A stretch of 64,000 nt of DNA from Pseudomonas sp. UYIF39 (GTDB lineage Bacteria > Pseudomonadota > Gammaproteobacteria > Pseudomonadales > Pseudomonadaceae). Of this stretch, positions 43,628 through 53,047 are shown one piece after another. Position 1 is the stretch's first letter. Each line of letters starts with the position of its first letter. The stretch is taken from the NCBI RefSeq assembly GCF_029963765.1, contig NZ_JALBYU010000001.1, positions 248,001 to 312,000 on the forward strand. Reading direction: 5' to 3'. The notes beneath the pieces were generated by a model. It was given only the letters and a program-made list of their open reading frames with translations, made no database searches and had not been told where the DNA came from. A program made the position numbers and the translations under genes.

Positions 43628-44488
43628 ATGTTGCGAGAACTGAAAACCTTCATTGCGGTGACGCGCTACGGCACTTTTGCCGCCGCCGGGATGCACATCG
43701 GCCTGACCCAGTCGGCCGTCAGCGCGCAGATTCGCAATCTGGAACAGGCCCTGGGTATTCGCTTGTTCGACCGCACCGGACGTCAGGCGCTGCTCAATGC
43801 GGCAGGCCAGCGGGCATTGCCGATGGCCAGGGAAATGCTGGAGACCTTCAGCCGCATGGCGGTCAGCGATGATGTCAGTGAGTATCGCGGCGAGTTGAAA
43901 ATAGGCGCGGTGGCCACGGCCCAGACTGGACTGCTGCCCCAGGCATTGTTGCGACTGAGGCAACAGGCACCGTTGCTGGAGCCGAAACTGGTGCCGGGCG
44001 TGTCGCTTAACCTGTTGAGCCAGGTGGACACCGGTGAGGTGGATCTGGCGATCCTGATCAAGCCGCCGTTCGAGTTGCCCAAGGAACTGTCAGCGCAGCT
44101 CATCCGCAAGGAACCGTTTGTATTGATCGTGCCAGCGGACCTGGAAGGCGACGAGCCGTTGCAGATCCTCGCCAGCCATCCGCATGTGCGCTACGACCGC
44201 AATTCGTTCGGTGGACGGTTGGTGACGCGGTTTTTGCGTGAGCAGCAGATTGATGTGCAGGTGGCTTTGGAGCTGGATGAGCTGGAAGCCATCGTGAAGA
44301 TGGTTGAATGCGGGCTCGGCGTTTCACTACTGCCCAAGGCTGGGTTATGGCTTGAGCATGGGGCGAAGGTTCGGATCATCCCTTTGGGTGAGCTGACGTT
44401 CTACCGCGAGATCGTCCTGCTTCAGCGTTACAGTCAGCGCACGCAACCGATCCAGCAGCTATTTGCGAAATGTCTGGGCGCCCAATAA
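43628..44488 (+). CDS. LysR family transcriptional regulator
   Basis: A 286-residue LysR regulator. The helix-turn-helix has LKTFIAVTRYGTFAAAGMHI and TQSAVSAQIRNLEQALGIRL; the effector domain has LKIGAVATAQTGLLPQALLR and VDLAILIKPPFELPKELSAQ. It is divergent from the VOC gene. Its 3' end is followed directly by an inverted REP pair and the fabI terminator. Confidence 0.9.
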   Translation: MLRELKTFIAVTRYGTFAAAGMHIGLTQSAVSAQIRNLEQALGIRLFDRTGRQALLNAAGQRALPMAREMLETFSRMAVSDDVSEYRGELKIGAVATAQTGLLPQALLRLRQQAPLLEPKLVPGVSLNLLSQVDTGEVDLAILIKPPFELPKELSAQLIRKEPFVLIVPADLEGDEPLQILASHPHVRYDRNSFGGRLVTRFLREQQIDVQVALELDELEAIVKMVECGLGVSLLPKAGLWLEHGAKVRIIPLGELTFYREIVLLQRYSQRTQPIQQLFAKCLGAQ

Positions 44489-44584
44489 CCCTGTGGGAGC
44501 GAGCTTGCTCGCGATGACTGACTGACATTCAAAATTGATGTCGACTGAGACGCCGCTATCGCGAGCAAGCTCGCTCCCACAGGG
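44489..44584. repeat. inverted REP pair (REPIN)
   Basis: Perfect 27-bp arms (starting CCCTGTGGGAGCGAGCTTGC) at 44489-44515 and 44558-44584 flank 42 bases. It is the same REP type as at 12481 and again sits between the 3' ends of two convergent genes. Confidence 0.92.
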
Positions 44585-44614
44585 GATTTGCATCAGGCCT
44601 CAAATCGCTGGCAT

Positions 44615-44644
44615 AAAAAAACCCGCCTAACCAGGCGGGTTTTT
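44615..44644 (-). terminator. bidirectional terminator after fabI
   Basis: Perfect 8-bp arms ACCCGCCT and AGGCGGGT around AACC, with six A on one side and a T run on the other. It terminates the npp-fabI transcript on the minus strand and can stop the LysR transcript from the left. Confidence 0.9.
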
Positions 44645-44660
44645 CGTTGGAGCCCGAAGA

Positions 44661-45455
44661 TTACTCTTCGAGGCTGCCCATGGCCGTGGTGTTGAAGCCA
44701 CCGTCCACGTACATGATTTCGCCGCTGATGCCGGACGCCAGGTCCGAGCACAGGAAGGCGCCGGCGTTGCCGACTTCGTCGATGGTGACGTTACGACGCA
44801 GCGGGGTTTGCGCTTCGTTGGCGGCCAGCATCTTGCGGAAGTTCTTGATGCCGGAAGCAGCGAGGGTGCGGATCGGGCCAGCCGATACGCAGTTGACGCG
44901 GGTGCCGTCCGGGCCCAGGGAGCCTGCCAGGTAACGAACGCCAGCTTCCAGGGAAGCCTTGGCCATGCCCATCACGTTGTAGTTCGGCATGGTGCGCTCG
45001 GCGCCCAGGTACGACAGGGTCAGCAGGCTGCCGTTGCGGCCTTTCATCATTTCGCGACCGGCTTTGGCCAGGGCCACGAAGCTGTAGGCGCTGATGTCGT
45101 GAGCGATGCGGAAACCTTCACGGGTGGTGGCTTCGGTGAAGTCGCCGTCCAGTTGGTCGCCCGGGGCGAAGCCGACGGAGTGCACGATGCAGTCCAGGCC
45201 GTCCCACTTCTTGCCCAGCTCAACGAAGACCTTGGCGATTTCTTCATCGCTGGCCACGTCGCACGGGAAGCACAGGTCAGGGTTGGAACCCCAGCTCTGG
45301 GCGAACTCTTCGACACGACCCTTGAGTTTGTCGTTCTGATAAGTGAAGGCAAGCTCAGCGCCCTCGCGATGCATGGCGGCAGCGATGCCGGATGCGATGG
45401 ACAGCTTGCTGGCGACACCGACGATCAGTACGCGCTTACCGGCGAGAAAACCCAT
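44661..45455 (-). CDS. fabI: enoyl-[acyl-carrier-protein] reductase (NADH)
   Basis: A 264-residue FabI, completing each elongation cycle of type II fatty acid synthesis and target of triclosan-like inhibitors. It begins [20 protein letters not shown] and has the FabI-type Tyr-x6-Tyr-x6-Lys active site in [20 protein letters not shown]. The C-terminal [14 protein letters not shown] is typical. GAGGAG precedes the ATG. It starts 21 bases after the end of nppD with no terminator between, so it may be cotranscribed with the peptide transporter. Confidence 0.97.
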   Translation of the reverse strand: MGFLAGKRVLIVGVASKLSIASGIAAAMHREGAELAFTYQNDKLKGRVEEFAQSWGSNPDLCFPCDVASDEEIAKVFVELGKKWDGLDCIVHSVGFAPGDQLDGDFTEATTREGFRIAHDISAYSFVALAKAGREMMKGRNGSLLTLSYLGAERTMPNYNVMGMAKASLEAGVRYLAGSLGPDGTRVNCVSAGPIRTLAASGIKNFRKMLAANEAQTPLRRNVTIDEVGNAGAFLCSDLASGISGEIMYVDGGFNTTAMGSLEE

Positions 45456-45476
45456 GTGTTGCTCCTCTCTTTCAGG

Positions 45477-47087
45477 TTATTGCGCAGTGGCTGGGGCCAG
45501 GAAAGCGGCTTCCAGCAACTGCTGTGTATACGGATGTTTGGGGGCCGCAAAAATACTTTGCGCGTCTCCCTGTTCGACCACTTGGCCTTGCTTGACCACC
45601 ATCAGCTGGTGGCTCAGCGCTTTGACGACAGCCAGGTCATGGCTGATAAACAGATATGTCAGGTTGTATTTGGTTTGCAGTGAACGCAAAAGCTCCACCA
45701 CTTGGCGTTGCACTGTCCGGTCGAGGGCCGATGTCGGCTCGTCCAGCAGAATCAACGCCGGTTTTAGCACTAATGCCCGGGCAATGGCGATTCTCTGCCG
45801 TTGCCCGCCGGAAAATTCGTGGGGGTAGCGGTTCCGGGTTTCCGGGTCCAGACCTACCTCCTTGAGTGCCGCAATAATCGCTTGTTCCTGTTCCGCCTCG
45901 GTACCCATCTTGTGGATCCGCAGGCCTTCGCCGACGATCTGGCTCACACACATCCGTGGGCTCAGGCTGCCGAACGGGTCCTGAAACACCACCTGCATCT
46001 CCCGACGCAGCGGTCGAACCTGTTGCTGCGTCAGGCAGTCTAGCTGCTTGCCTTCAAAACGGATGGCACCTTTGCTGCCGATCAGCCGCAAAATCGCCAA
46101 ACCCAGTGTCGACTTGCCCGAACCGCTTTCTCCCACAATCCCCAGGGTCTGGCCCTGACGCAGGCTGAAGTTGATTCCGTCCACCGCTTTGATGTGGTCG
46201 ACGGTCTTTTTCAGAAAGCCTTTCTTGATCGGGAACCAGACTTTCAGGTCCTCGACCTGCAGCAACGGCGGGCCGATAACGTTAGTTGCCGGCTTGCCGC
46301 TGGGCTCCGCTGCCAGCAGTTCCCGAGTGTACGGATGCTGGGGTGCGCGGAACAACTCTTCGCACGATGCCTGTTCGACGATGCAACCGCGCTGCATGAC
46401 ACATACGCGATGCGCAATTCTTCGTACAAGATTCAAATCGTGACTGATTAGTAGCAGCGCCATGCCCAACCGGGCCTGTAATTCCTTGAGCAATTCGAGG
46501 ATTTTCAGCTGAACGGTCACGTCCAGCGCGGTGGTCGGTTCGTCGGCGATCAGCAGTTCCGGCTCGTTGGCCAGGGCCATGGCGATCATCACCCGCTGAC
46601 GCTGGCCCCCGGACAATTCATGGGGCAGCGCCTTCAGGCGCTTCTCGGGCTCCGGGATGCCGACCATTTCCAGCAGCTCCAGCGTGCGCTTGGTCGCGAC
46701 TTTGCCGATCAGGCCTTTGTGGGTGCTCAACACCTCGTTGATCTGCTTTTCGATCGAGTGCAGCGGATTGAGCGAGGTCATCGGCTCCTGGAAGATCATC
46801 GCGATCCGGTTGCCGCGGATGTGGCGAATGGTTTTCTCTTTCAGGCTCAGCAGGTTTTGCCCGGAGTACTCGATGGTCCCGGACGGATGCCGGGCGAGCG
46901 GGTAGGGCAGCAGCCGCAGGATCGAGTGGGCGGTCACCGATTTGCCGGAGCCACTTTCGCCCACCAGCGCCAGGGTTTCACCGCGTTTGATATCGAAGCT
47001 GACGCCTTCGACGACGCGCTGACAACGTTCGCCGACGACAAATTCGACGGCCAGGTCGCGCACTTCGATCAGATTGTCCTGATTCAT
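45477..47087 (-). CDS. nppD: peptide/microcin C-type ABC transporter, dual ATPase
   Basis: A 536-residue protein with two complete ABC ATPase halves. Walker A is GESGSGKS in both; signature motifs are LSGGQRQRVMIAMALANEPE in the first and FSGGQRQRIAIARALVLKPA in the second. It powers import through the two permeases encoded upstream. Architecture matches YejF and NppD of P. aeruginosa. The ATG at 47087 has GAGGAAG upstream and lies one base past the nppC stop codon. Gene name follows the recalled PA1807-PA1811 locus. Confidence 0.9.
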   Translation of the reverse strand: MNQDNLIEVRDLAVEFVVGERCQRVVEGVSFDIKRGETLALVGESGSGKSVTAHSILRLLPYPLARHPSGTIEYSGQNLLSLKEKTIRHIRGNRIAMIFQEPMTSLNPLHSIEKQINEVLSTHKGLIGKVATKRTLELLEMVGIPEPEKRLKALPHELSGGQRQRVMIAMALANEPELLIADEPTTALDVTVQLKILELLKELQARLGMALLLISHDLNLVRRIAHRVCVMQRGCIVEQASCEELFRAPQHPYTRELLAAEPSGKPATNVIGPPLLQVEDLKVWFPIKKGFLKKTVDHIKAVDGINFSLRQGQTLGIVGESGSGKSTLGLAILRLIGSKGAIRFEGKQLDCLTQQQVRPLRREMQVVFQDPFGSLSPRMCVSQIVGEGLRIHKMGTEAEQEQAIIAALKEVGLDPETRNRYPHEFSGGQRQRIAIARALVLKPALILLDEPTSALDRTVQRQVVELLRSLQTKYNLTYLFISHDLAVVKALSHQLMVVKQGQVVEQGDAQSIFAAPKHPYTQQLLEAAFLAPATAQ

Positions 47088-47088
47088 T

Positions 47089-48108
47089 TCACTTCCTCGG
47101 GTCGAAGGCATCGCGAGCGGACTCGCCGATGAACACCAGCAAACTCAACATCAACGCCAGCACGGCAAACGCGCTCATGCCGAGCCACGGCGCTTGCAGG
47201 TTGGATTTGCCCTGGGCCACCAGTTCACCGAGGGACGGGCTGCCTGCCGGCAAACCGAAGCCGAGGAAATCCAGGGCGGTCAGGGTGCCGATGGCGCCGG
47301 TCAGAATGAACGGCATGAAGGTCATGGTCGAGACCATGGCGTTGGGCAGGATGTGACGGAACATGATCGCCCCGTTTTGCATTCCCAACGCCCGCGCAGC
47401 GCGCACGTATTCCAGATTACGCCCTCGCAGGAATTCAGCGCGGACCACGTCCACCAGGCTCATCCACGAGAACAACAGCATGATCCCCAGCAGCCACCAG
47501 AAGTTCGGTTGTACGAAGCTGGCGAGAATGATCAGTAGATACAGCACCGGCAGCCCGGACCAAATCTCTAGAAAGCGCTGCCCGGCCAAATCCACCCAGC
47601 CGCCGTAGAAACCCTGCAAGGCTCCGGCAATCACGCCGATGATCGAGCTGAGAATAGTCAGCGTCAGGGCGAACAACACCGAAATCCGGAAGCCATAAAT
47701 TACCCGCGCCAACACGTCGCGGCCCTGATCGTCAGTGCCCAGCAGGTTGTCGACGGAGGGGGGCGCCGGGGCCGGGACTTTCAGGTCGTAGTTGATGCTT
47801 TGATAGCTGTAGGGAATCGGCGCCCACAGCACCCAGGCATCTTTGGCCTTGAGTAGTTCGCGGATGTACGGGCTCTTGTAGTTGGCTTCCAGCGGGAATT
47901 CGCCGCCGAAGGTGGTTTCCGGGTAACGCTTGAGCGCCGGGAAGTACCAACCGTTGTCGTAGTGCACCACCAGCGGTTTGTCGTTGGCGATCAGCTCGGC
48001 GCCGAGGCTCAGCCCAAACAGCAGCAGAAACAGCCACAACGACCACCAGCCACGCTTGTTGGCCTTGAACAGTTCGAAACGTCGGCGATTGAGAGGGGAC
48101 AGATTCAT
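47089..48108 (-). CDS. nppC: peptide ABC transporter permease
   Basis: A 339-residue inner-membrane permease of the OppC/YejE type. It starts with the short cytoplasmic NLSPLNRRRFELFKANKRGW and a first helix. A long periplasmic insert containing VDNLLGTDDQGRDVLARVIY follows, then the binding-protein-dependent transport domain with the EAA-like loop VRAARALGMQNGAIMFRHIL. The start at 48108 lies one base after the nppB stop, indicating translational coupling. Confidence 0.9.
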   Translation of the reverse strand: MNLSPLNRRRFELFKANKRGWWSLWLFLLLFGLSLGAELIANDKPLVVHYDNGWYFPALKRYPETTFGGEFPLEANYKSPYIRELLKAKDAWVLWAPIPYSYQSINYDLKVPAPAPPSVDNLLGTDDQGRDVLARVIYGFRISVLFALTLTILSSIIGVIAGALQGFYGGWVDLAGQRFLEIWSGLPVLYLLIILASFVQPNFWWLLGIMLLFSWMSLVDVVRAEFLRGRNLEYVRAARALGMQNGAIMFRHILPNAMVSTMTFMPFILTGAIGTLTALDFLGFGLPAGSPSLGELVAQGKSNLQAPWLGMSAFAVLALMLSLLVFIGESARDAFDPRK

Positions 48109-48109
48109 C

Positions 48110-49183
48110 TCAATGCTCCCGGCTTTCGAAGTCGATGCGCGGATCGACAAAGGTGTAGGTGAGGTCGCCGATCAGTTTCACCACCAATCCCAACAGGGTG
48201 AAGATGAACAGCGTGCCAAAGACCACCGGGTAATCGCGATTGATCGCCGACTCGAAACTCATCAGCCCAAGGCCGTCGAGGGAGAAGATCACTTCCACCA
48301 GCAACGAGCCGGTGAAGAAGATGCCGATAAACGCCGACGGGAACCCGGCGATCACCAGCAGCATCGCGTTGCGGAACACATGGCCGTAGAGCACGCGGTG
48401 ATTGGTCAGGCCCTTGGCCTTGGCGGTGACCACGTACTGCTTGTTGATTTCGTCGAGGAAGCTGTTTTTGGTCAGCAGCGTCATGGTCGCGAAGTTGCCG
48501 ATCACCAGCGCGGTGACAGGCAATGCGAGGTGCCAGAAGTAATCGAGAATCTTGCCACCCATGCTCAACTCGGCGAAGTTGTTAGAGGTCAGCCCTCTGA
48601 GCGGGAACCAGTCGAAATAGCTGCCACCGGCGAACACTACGATCAGCAGGATGGCGAACAGGAACGCCGGAATCGCGTAGCCGACGATGATCAACGAACT
48701 GGTCCAGACGTCGAAGTGGCTGCCGTGTCGCGTCGCCTTGGCGATCCCCAGCGGGATCGACACCAGGTACATGATCAGCGTGCTCCACAGCCCGAGGGAG
48801 ATCGACACCGGCATCTTTTCCTTGATCAGGTCGATGACCTTGGCGTCGCGGAAGAAGCTGTCGCCGAAATCCAGGGTGGCGTAGTTCTTGATCATGATCC
48901 ACAGCCGTTCCGGCGCCGATTTATCGAAGCCGTACATGTGCTCGATTTCCTTGACCAGCGCAGGGTCCAGGCCCTGGGCGCCGCGATAGGCGGACCCCGC
49001 CACCGAGACTTCGGCACCGCCGCCGGCAATGCGACTGGTGGCCCCTTCGAAGCCTTCGAGCTTGGCGATCATCTGTTCCACCGGCCCGCCGGGGGCGGCC
49101 TGGATGATCACAAAGTTGATCAGCAAAATGCCGAGCAAGGTCGGGATGATCAGCAGCAGTCGCCGAAAAATATACGCCAGCAT
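48110..49183 (-). CDS. nppB: peptide ABC transporter permease
   Basis: A 357-residue permease of the OppB/YejB type. It begins [20 protein letters not shown], has a periplasmic region ([20 protein letters not shown]) and the EAA loop [24 protein letters not shown] upstream of the ATG overlaps the end of nppA2. It pairs with nppC to form the membrane channel. Confidence 0.92.
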   Translation of the reverse strand: MLAYIFRRLLLIIPTLLGILLINFVIIQAAPGGPVEQMIAKLEGFEGATSRIAGGGAEVSVAGSAYRGAQGLDPALVKEIEHMYGFDKSAPERLWIMIKNYATLDFGDSFFRDAKVIDLIKEKMPVSISLGLWSTLIMYLVSIPLGIAKATRHGSHFDVWTSSLIIVGYAIPAFLFAILLIVVFAGGSYFDWFPLRGLTSNNFAELSMGGKILDYFWHLALPVTALVIGNFATMTLLTKNSFLDEINKQYVVTAKAKGLTNHRVLYGHVFRNAMLLVIAGFPSAFIGIFFTGSLLVEVIFSLDGLGLMSFESAINRDYPVVFGTLFIFTLLGLVVKLIGDLTYTFVDPRIDFESREH

Positions 49184-49187
49184 CTGA

Positions 49188-51029
49188 TTACTCCGTGCCC
49201 GCAGGGTCGGCTTGCAGTTTGGTTTCGACTTCTACCGCCGGTTTCGCATCGGGTTTGACCCACCAAGTGTTGATGCCGATGTCGTACTTGGGTGAGATTT
49301 TCGGGTGACCGATGTGGTTCCAGTACGCCACGCGCCAGGTTTTGATGTGCCAGTTGGGGATCACGTAATAGCCCCATTGCAGCACGCGGTCCAGCGCGCG
49401 TGCATGGGCCACCAGGTTTTTGCGCGAATCGGCGTTGATCAGTTGCTCGACCAACAAGTCCACCACCGGGTCTTTGAGGCCCATGGAATTGCGGCTGCCG
49501 GGTTTGTCGGCGGCGGCGGACATCCAGAACTCGCGTTGCTCGTTGCCCGGCGAGTTGGACTGCGGGAAGCTGCCGACGATCATGTCGAAGTCCCGGGAAC
49601 GTACGCGGTTGATGTACTGCGAGACGTCGACGCGGCGGATCACCAGGTCAATCCCCAGGTCGCTGAGGTTGCGCTTGAACGGCAGCAGCACCCGCTCGAA
49701 TTCGGTTTGGGCCAGCAGGAATTCGATGGTCACCGGTTTTCCGGTGGCGTCGACCATCTTGTCATCGACGATCCGCCAGCCCGCCTCTTGCAGCAGTTGA
49801 TAGGCTTTGCGCTGCTGGGTGCGGATCATGCCGCTGGCGTCGGTCACCGGGTTCTGGAACGCCTCGCTGAATACCTGCTCGGGAACCTTGCCGCGGAAAG
49901 GGTCGAGGATCGCCAATTGATCGGCGTCCGGCTGACCGCTGGCCGCCATTTCCGAATTCTCGAAATAACTGCGGGTGCGCGCGTAGGCGCCGTTGAACAG
50001 TTGTTTGTTGGTCCACTCGAAGTCCAGCAACAGCGTCAAGGCCTGACGTACACGTACGTCCTGGAAAACTGGGCGGCGCAGGTTAAACACAAAACCCTGC
50101 ATGCCGGTGGGGTTGCCGTTCGGGATCTGCTCCTTGATCAACCGGCCCTCGGTGACGGCCGGAATGTTGTAGGCGTTGGCCCAGTTCTTTGCGGCCATTT
50201 CGAGCCAGTAATCGAACTGCCCGGCCTTGAGTGCTTCCAGGGCCACGGTGTTGTCGCGGTAGTAGTCGGTGGTCATCACGTCGAAGTTGTAGAACCCGCG
50301 GTTGGCCGGCAGGTCCTTGCCCCAGTAATCCTTGACCCGCTCATAGCGCACCGACCGCCCGGCCTTGACCTCGCTGACCTTGTACGGGCCACTGCCCAAC
50401 GGTATTTCCAGGTTGCCCTTGGTGAAATCGCGCGTCGCCCACCAATGCTTGGGCAGCACCGGCAACTGCCCGAGGATCAGCGGCAGCTCACGGTTGTTGT
50501 TGTGCTTGAACTTGAACAGCACCGTCAGCGGATCTTCAGCGACCACTTCCTCGACATCGCTGTAGTAACCGCGGTACAGCGGCGCGCCGTCCTTGATCAG
50601 GGTCTGGAAGCTGAACACCACGTCCTCGGCGCGCATCGGATGCCCGTCGTGGAAGCGCGCTTCGGGGCGCAGGTAGAAACGCACCCAGCTGTTGTCCGGG
50701 GATTTTTCGATCTTGCCGGCGACCAGGCCGTACTCGGTGAACGGTTCATCCAGGCCCTGTTTGGCCAGGGTGTCGTAGATCATGTTGATGTCGTCGGCCG
50801 CGACACCCTTGTTGATGAAAGGATTGAGGCTGTCAAAGCCGCCGAAACCGGCCTGACGGAAGATCCCTCCCTTGGGTGCGTCGGGGTTCACGTAATCGAA
50901 ATGTTTGAAATCGGCCGGGTACTTCGGCGGCTCGTTGTACAGGGTCAGGGCATGTTGCGGGGCGGCACAGGCCAGCCCGGCGAACAACAGACCGCTGGCC
51001 TGCAAGAGCAGGGTGCGTACGGGTTTCAT
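49188..51029 (-). CDS. nppA2: peptide ABC transporter substrate-binding protein 2
   Basis: A 613-residue periplasmic SBP_bac_5 protein. The start at 51029 gives a signal peptide (residues 1-22, ending LACAAPQ). Conserved blocks include [40 protein letters not shown] and [20 protein letters not shown]. It overlaps the upstream binding-protein gene by four bases (ATGA). Two paralogous binding proteins feeding one permease pair is the arrangement described for NppA1A2BCD, which imports peptidyl nucleoside antibiotics and microcin C-like compounds. Confidence 0.9.
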   Translation of the reverse strand: MKPVRTLLLQASGLLFAGLACAAPQHALTLYNEPPKYPADFKHFDYVNPDAPKGGIFRQAGFGGFDSLNPFINKGVAADDINMIYDTLAKQGLDEPFTEYGLVAGKIEKSPDNSWVRFYLRPEARFHDGHPMRAEDVVFSFQTLIKDGAPLYRGYYSDVEEVVAEDPLTVLFKFKHNNNRELPLILGQLPVLPKHWWATRDFTKGNLEIPLGSGPYKVSEVKAGRSVRYERVKDYWGKDLPANRGFYNFDVMTTDYYRDNTVALEALKAGQFDYWLEMAAKNWANAYNIPAVTEGRLIKEQIPNGNPTGMQGFVFNLRRPVFQDVRVRQALTLLLDFEWTNKQLFNGAYARTRSYFENSEMAASGQPDADQLAILDPFRGKVPEQVFSEAFQNPVTDASGMIRTQQRKAYQLLQEAGWRIVDDKMVDATGKPVTIEFLLAQTEFERVLLPFKRNLSDLGIDLVIRRVDVSQYINRVRSRDFDMIVGSFPQSNSPGNEQREFWMSAAADKPGSRNSMGLKDPVVDLLVEQLINADSRKNLVAHARALDRVLQWGYYVIPNWHIKTWRVAYWNHIGHPKISPKYDIGINTWWVKPDAKPAVEVETKLQADPAGTE

Positions 51030-52858
51030 CGATCTTTCTCCGAAGATTTCAGCCACCATGCGCTCAGGCCCAATGTGTAGGGCGGCGTGGTGACGAAGGC
51101 GAACCGGTTGCGGTAGGCCAGGCGGTGATAATTAAGGTACCAGTTGGGAATGATGTAGTGCTGCCACAGCAACACCCGGTCGAGGGCCTTGCCGGCGGCG
51201 ACCTGTTCATCGCGGGTCTGGGCGGCGAGCAATTGTTCGAGCAGGTGATCGACCACAGGGTTGGCGATGCCAGCGTAGTTTTTGCTGCCCTTGACCCCGA
51301 CCTGGCTGGAATGAAAGTACTGCCATTGTTCCAGGCCCGGACTGAGCGTCTGGTTGAGGGTCATCAGGATCATGTCGAAATCGAACTGGTCCAGGCGTTG
51401 CTTGTACTGGGCGCGATCGACTGTGCGCAGCCGAGCGTCGATGCCGATGCTGGCGAGGTTCTCGACGTAAGGCTGAAGGATGCGTTCCAGGTTCGGGTTG
51501 ACCAGCAGGATCTCTAAACGCAACGGTTGCCCGGCAGCGTTCTGTACGTGTTGGCCATTGAGCTTCCAGCCGGCCTCGGCAAGCAGGCCCAGAGCCTTGC
51601 GCATGGTTTCCCGGGGGACGCCGCGCCCTTGGGTCTGCGCCAGGCTGAATGGCTCCGTGAAGAGCTTGGCGGGCAACTGCTCGCGATACGGCGCAAGCAT
51701 CAGCCATTCATGGCCGACCGGAAGGCCAATCGCGGAGAACTCGCTGTTGGGGTAGTAGCTCATGGCGCGTTCATAGGCGTCGCTGAACAGCGTGCGGTTG
51801 GTCCACTCGAAGTCGAACATCAGGCCTAGCGCTTCACGGACTTTGGTCTCGGAGAAGGCCGCGCGCCGGGAGTTCATGAACAGACCCTGGCTCTGGGTCG
51901 GGATCTGATGCGGGATTTGCGCCTTGATGACGTCGCCGCGTCGCACCGCCGGGAAGCTGTAGCCGTTTTCCCAGTTCTTCGCCTGATGCTCGATATAGAT
52001 GTCGAATTCGCCGGCCTTGAAGGCTTCGAACGCGACGTCGCTGTCGCGGTAGAACTCGACTTCCATTCGATCGAAGTTGTACTTGCCGCGATTGACCGGC
52101 AGGTCCTTGCCCCAGTAGTCCTTGACCCGTTCGAAAATGATCTGGCGCCCAGGCGCTACCGACGTGATGCGATACGGCCCGCTACCCAGTGGCGGTTCGA
52201 AGGTGGTGGCCTTGAAGTCACGACCTTTCCAGTAATGCTGGGGCAGCACCGGCAATTCGCCCAGGCGTAGGATCAGCAACGGATTGCCGGCGCGCTTGAA
52301 GACAAAACGAATGCGCTGCGGATTGAGGATGTCGACCCGCGACACCTCCTGAAGGTTGGTGCGGTATTGCGGATGGCCTTCCTTGAGCAGCAAGCGGTAG
52401 GAAAACGCCACGTCATAGGCGGTAATCGGCGTGCCATCGTGGAACCGCGCTTCGGGGCGCAGGTTGAACACCACCCAGCTGCGGTCCTCGCTGTATTCCA
52501 CGGATTGAGCGATCAGGCCATAGCTGGAGGTTGGTTCATCGCCGGACGGTGCGTACTCGCCGGTGCCGACCATCAACGGTTCGTTGAGCTCGTTGATGCC
52601 GTACTGCAGGAAATTAGGTGTAGAAACCGGACTTGACCCCTTGAACGTATAGGGGTTGAGCGTATCGAAGGTGCCAAACGCCATCACCCGCAACGTACCG
52701 CCCTTGGGCGCTTGCGGGTTGACCCAGTCGAAGTGGGTAAATCTGGCCGGGTACTTGAGCGATCCGAACTGCGCATAACCATGGCTTTCGCTGATCGTCG
52801 CGCTTGCGGGGGAACTCAAGGCCAGGCTGATCAGGAGCAGGAGGAGGGGACGCTTCAA
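51026..52858 (-). CDS. nppA1: peptide ABC transporter substrate-binding protein 1
   Basis: A roughly 610-residue paralogue of nppA2 with the same blocks ([56 protein letters not shown]). The start is uncertain. TTG at 52858 opens directly into a signal peptide (KRPLLLLLISLALSSPASA) and is preferred. An ATG at 52957 is in frame but lies against the terminator hairpin and adds an unlikely 33-residue extension. It is the first gene of the npp operon, so the promoter should lie in 52859-52957. Confidence 0.85.
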   Translation of the reverse strand: MKRPLLLLLISLALSSPASATISESHGYAQFGSLKYPARFTHFDWVNPQAPKGGTLRVMAFGTFDTLNPYTFKGSSPVSTPNFLQYGINELNEPLMVGTGEYAPSGDEPTSSYGLIAQSVEYSEDRSWVVFNLRPEARFHDGTPITAYDVAFSYRLLLKEGHPQYRTNLQEVSRVDILNPQRIRFVFKRAGNPLLILRLGELPVLPQHYWKGRDFKATTFEPPLGSGPYRITSVAPGRQIIFERVKDYWGKDLPVNRGKYNFDRMEVEFYRDSDVAFEAFKAGEFDIYIEHQAKNWENGYSFPAVRRGDVIKAQIPHQIPTQSQGLFMNSRRAAFSETKVREALGLMFDFEWTNRTLFSDAYERAMSYYPNSEFSAIGLPVGHEWLMLAPYREQLPAKLFTEPFSLAQTQGRGVPRETMRKALGLLAEAGWKLNGQHVQNAAGQPLRLEILLVNPNLERILQPYVENLASIGIDARLRTVDRAQYKQRLDQFDFDMILMTLNQTLSPGLEQWQYFHSSQVGVKGSKNYAGIANPVVDHLLEQLLAAQTRDEQVAAGKALDRVLLWQHYIIPNWYLNYHRLAYRNRFAFVTTPPYTLGLSAWWLKSSEKDR

Positions 52859-52959
52859 GTCAGGGATCCGATCCAGGCGGCTTGGGCTTTGTGGCCCGTA
52901 CAGTAACAGCTTGTATCGACAGGAAAAAGACGGGGGCTGAAAGCGGTGTCGGGGCATAA

Positions 52960-53033
52960 AAAAAGATCGCAGCCTTCGGCAGCTCCTACCTGTATTTACA
53001 TCCGTAGGAGCTGCCGGAGGCTGCGATCTTTTT
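52960..53033. terminator. REP-like hairpin acting as mltD terminator
   Basis: Two 30-base arms (52960-52989 and 53004-53033, containing GATCGCAGCC and GGCTGCGATC) match with one or two mismatches around a 14-base loop, with A and T runs at the outer ends. It follows the mltD stop codon on the minus strand. The GTAGGAGCTGCCG core is a known style of Pseudomonas REP, so it is both repeat and terminator. Confidence 0.8.
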
Positions 53034-53047
53034 CGGTTCCACATCAA

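Noticed and set aside
47978..49258. Long plus-strand open frame (426 codons) opposite the npp permease genes
   Set aside because: It is rich in Arg, His, Gln and Asp, has no domain, and lies wholly opposite well-supported nppB/nppC genes.
49305..51080. 591-codon plus-strand open frame opposite nppA2
   Set aside because: Antisense shadow of a clear binding-protein gene, with no ribosome site and no recognisable motif.
52858..52957. ATG at 52957 as the start of nppA1
   Set aside because: It would put the start codon against the mltD terminator hairpin with no room for a promoter or ribosome site, and add a non-signal extension before a good signal peptide.
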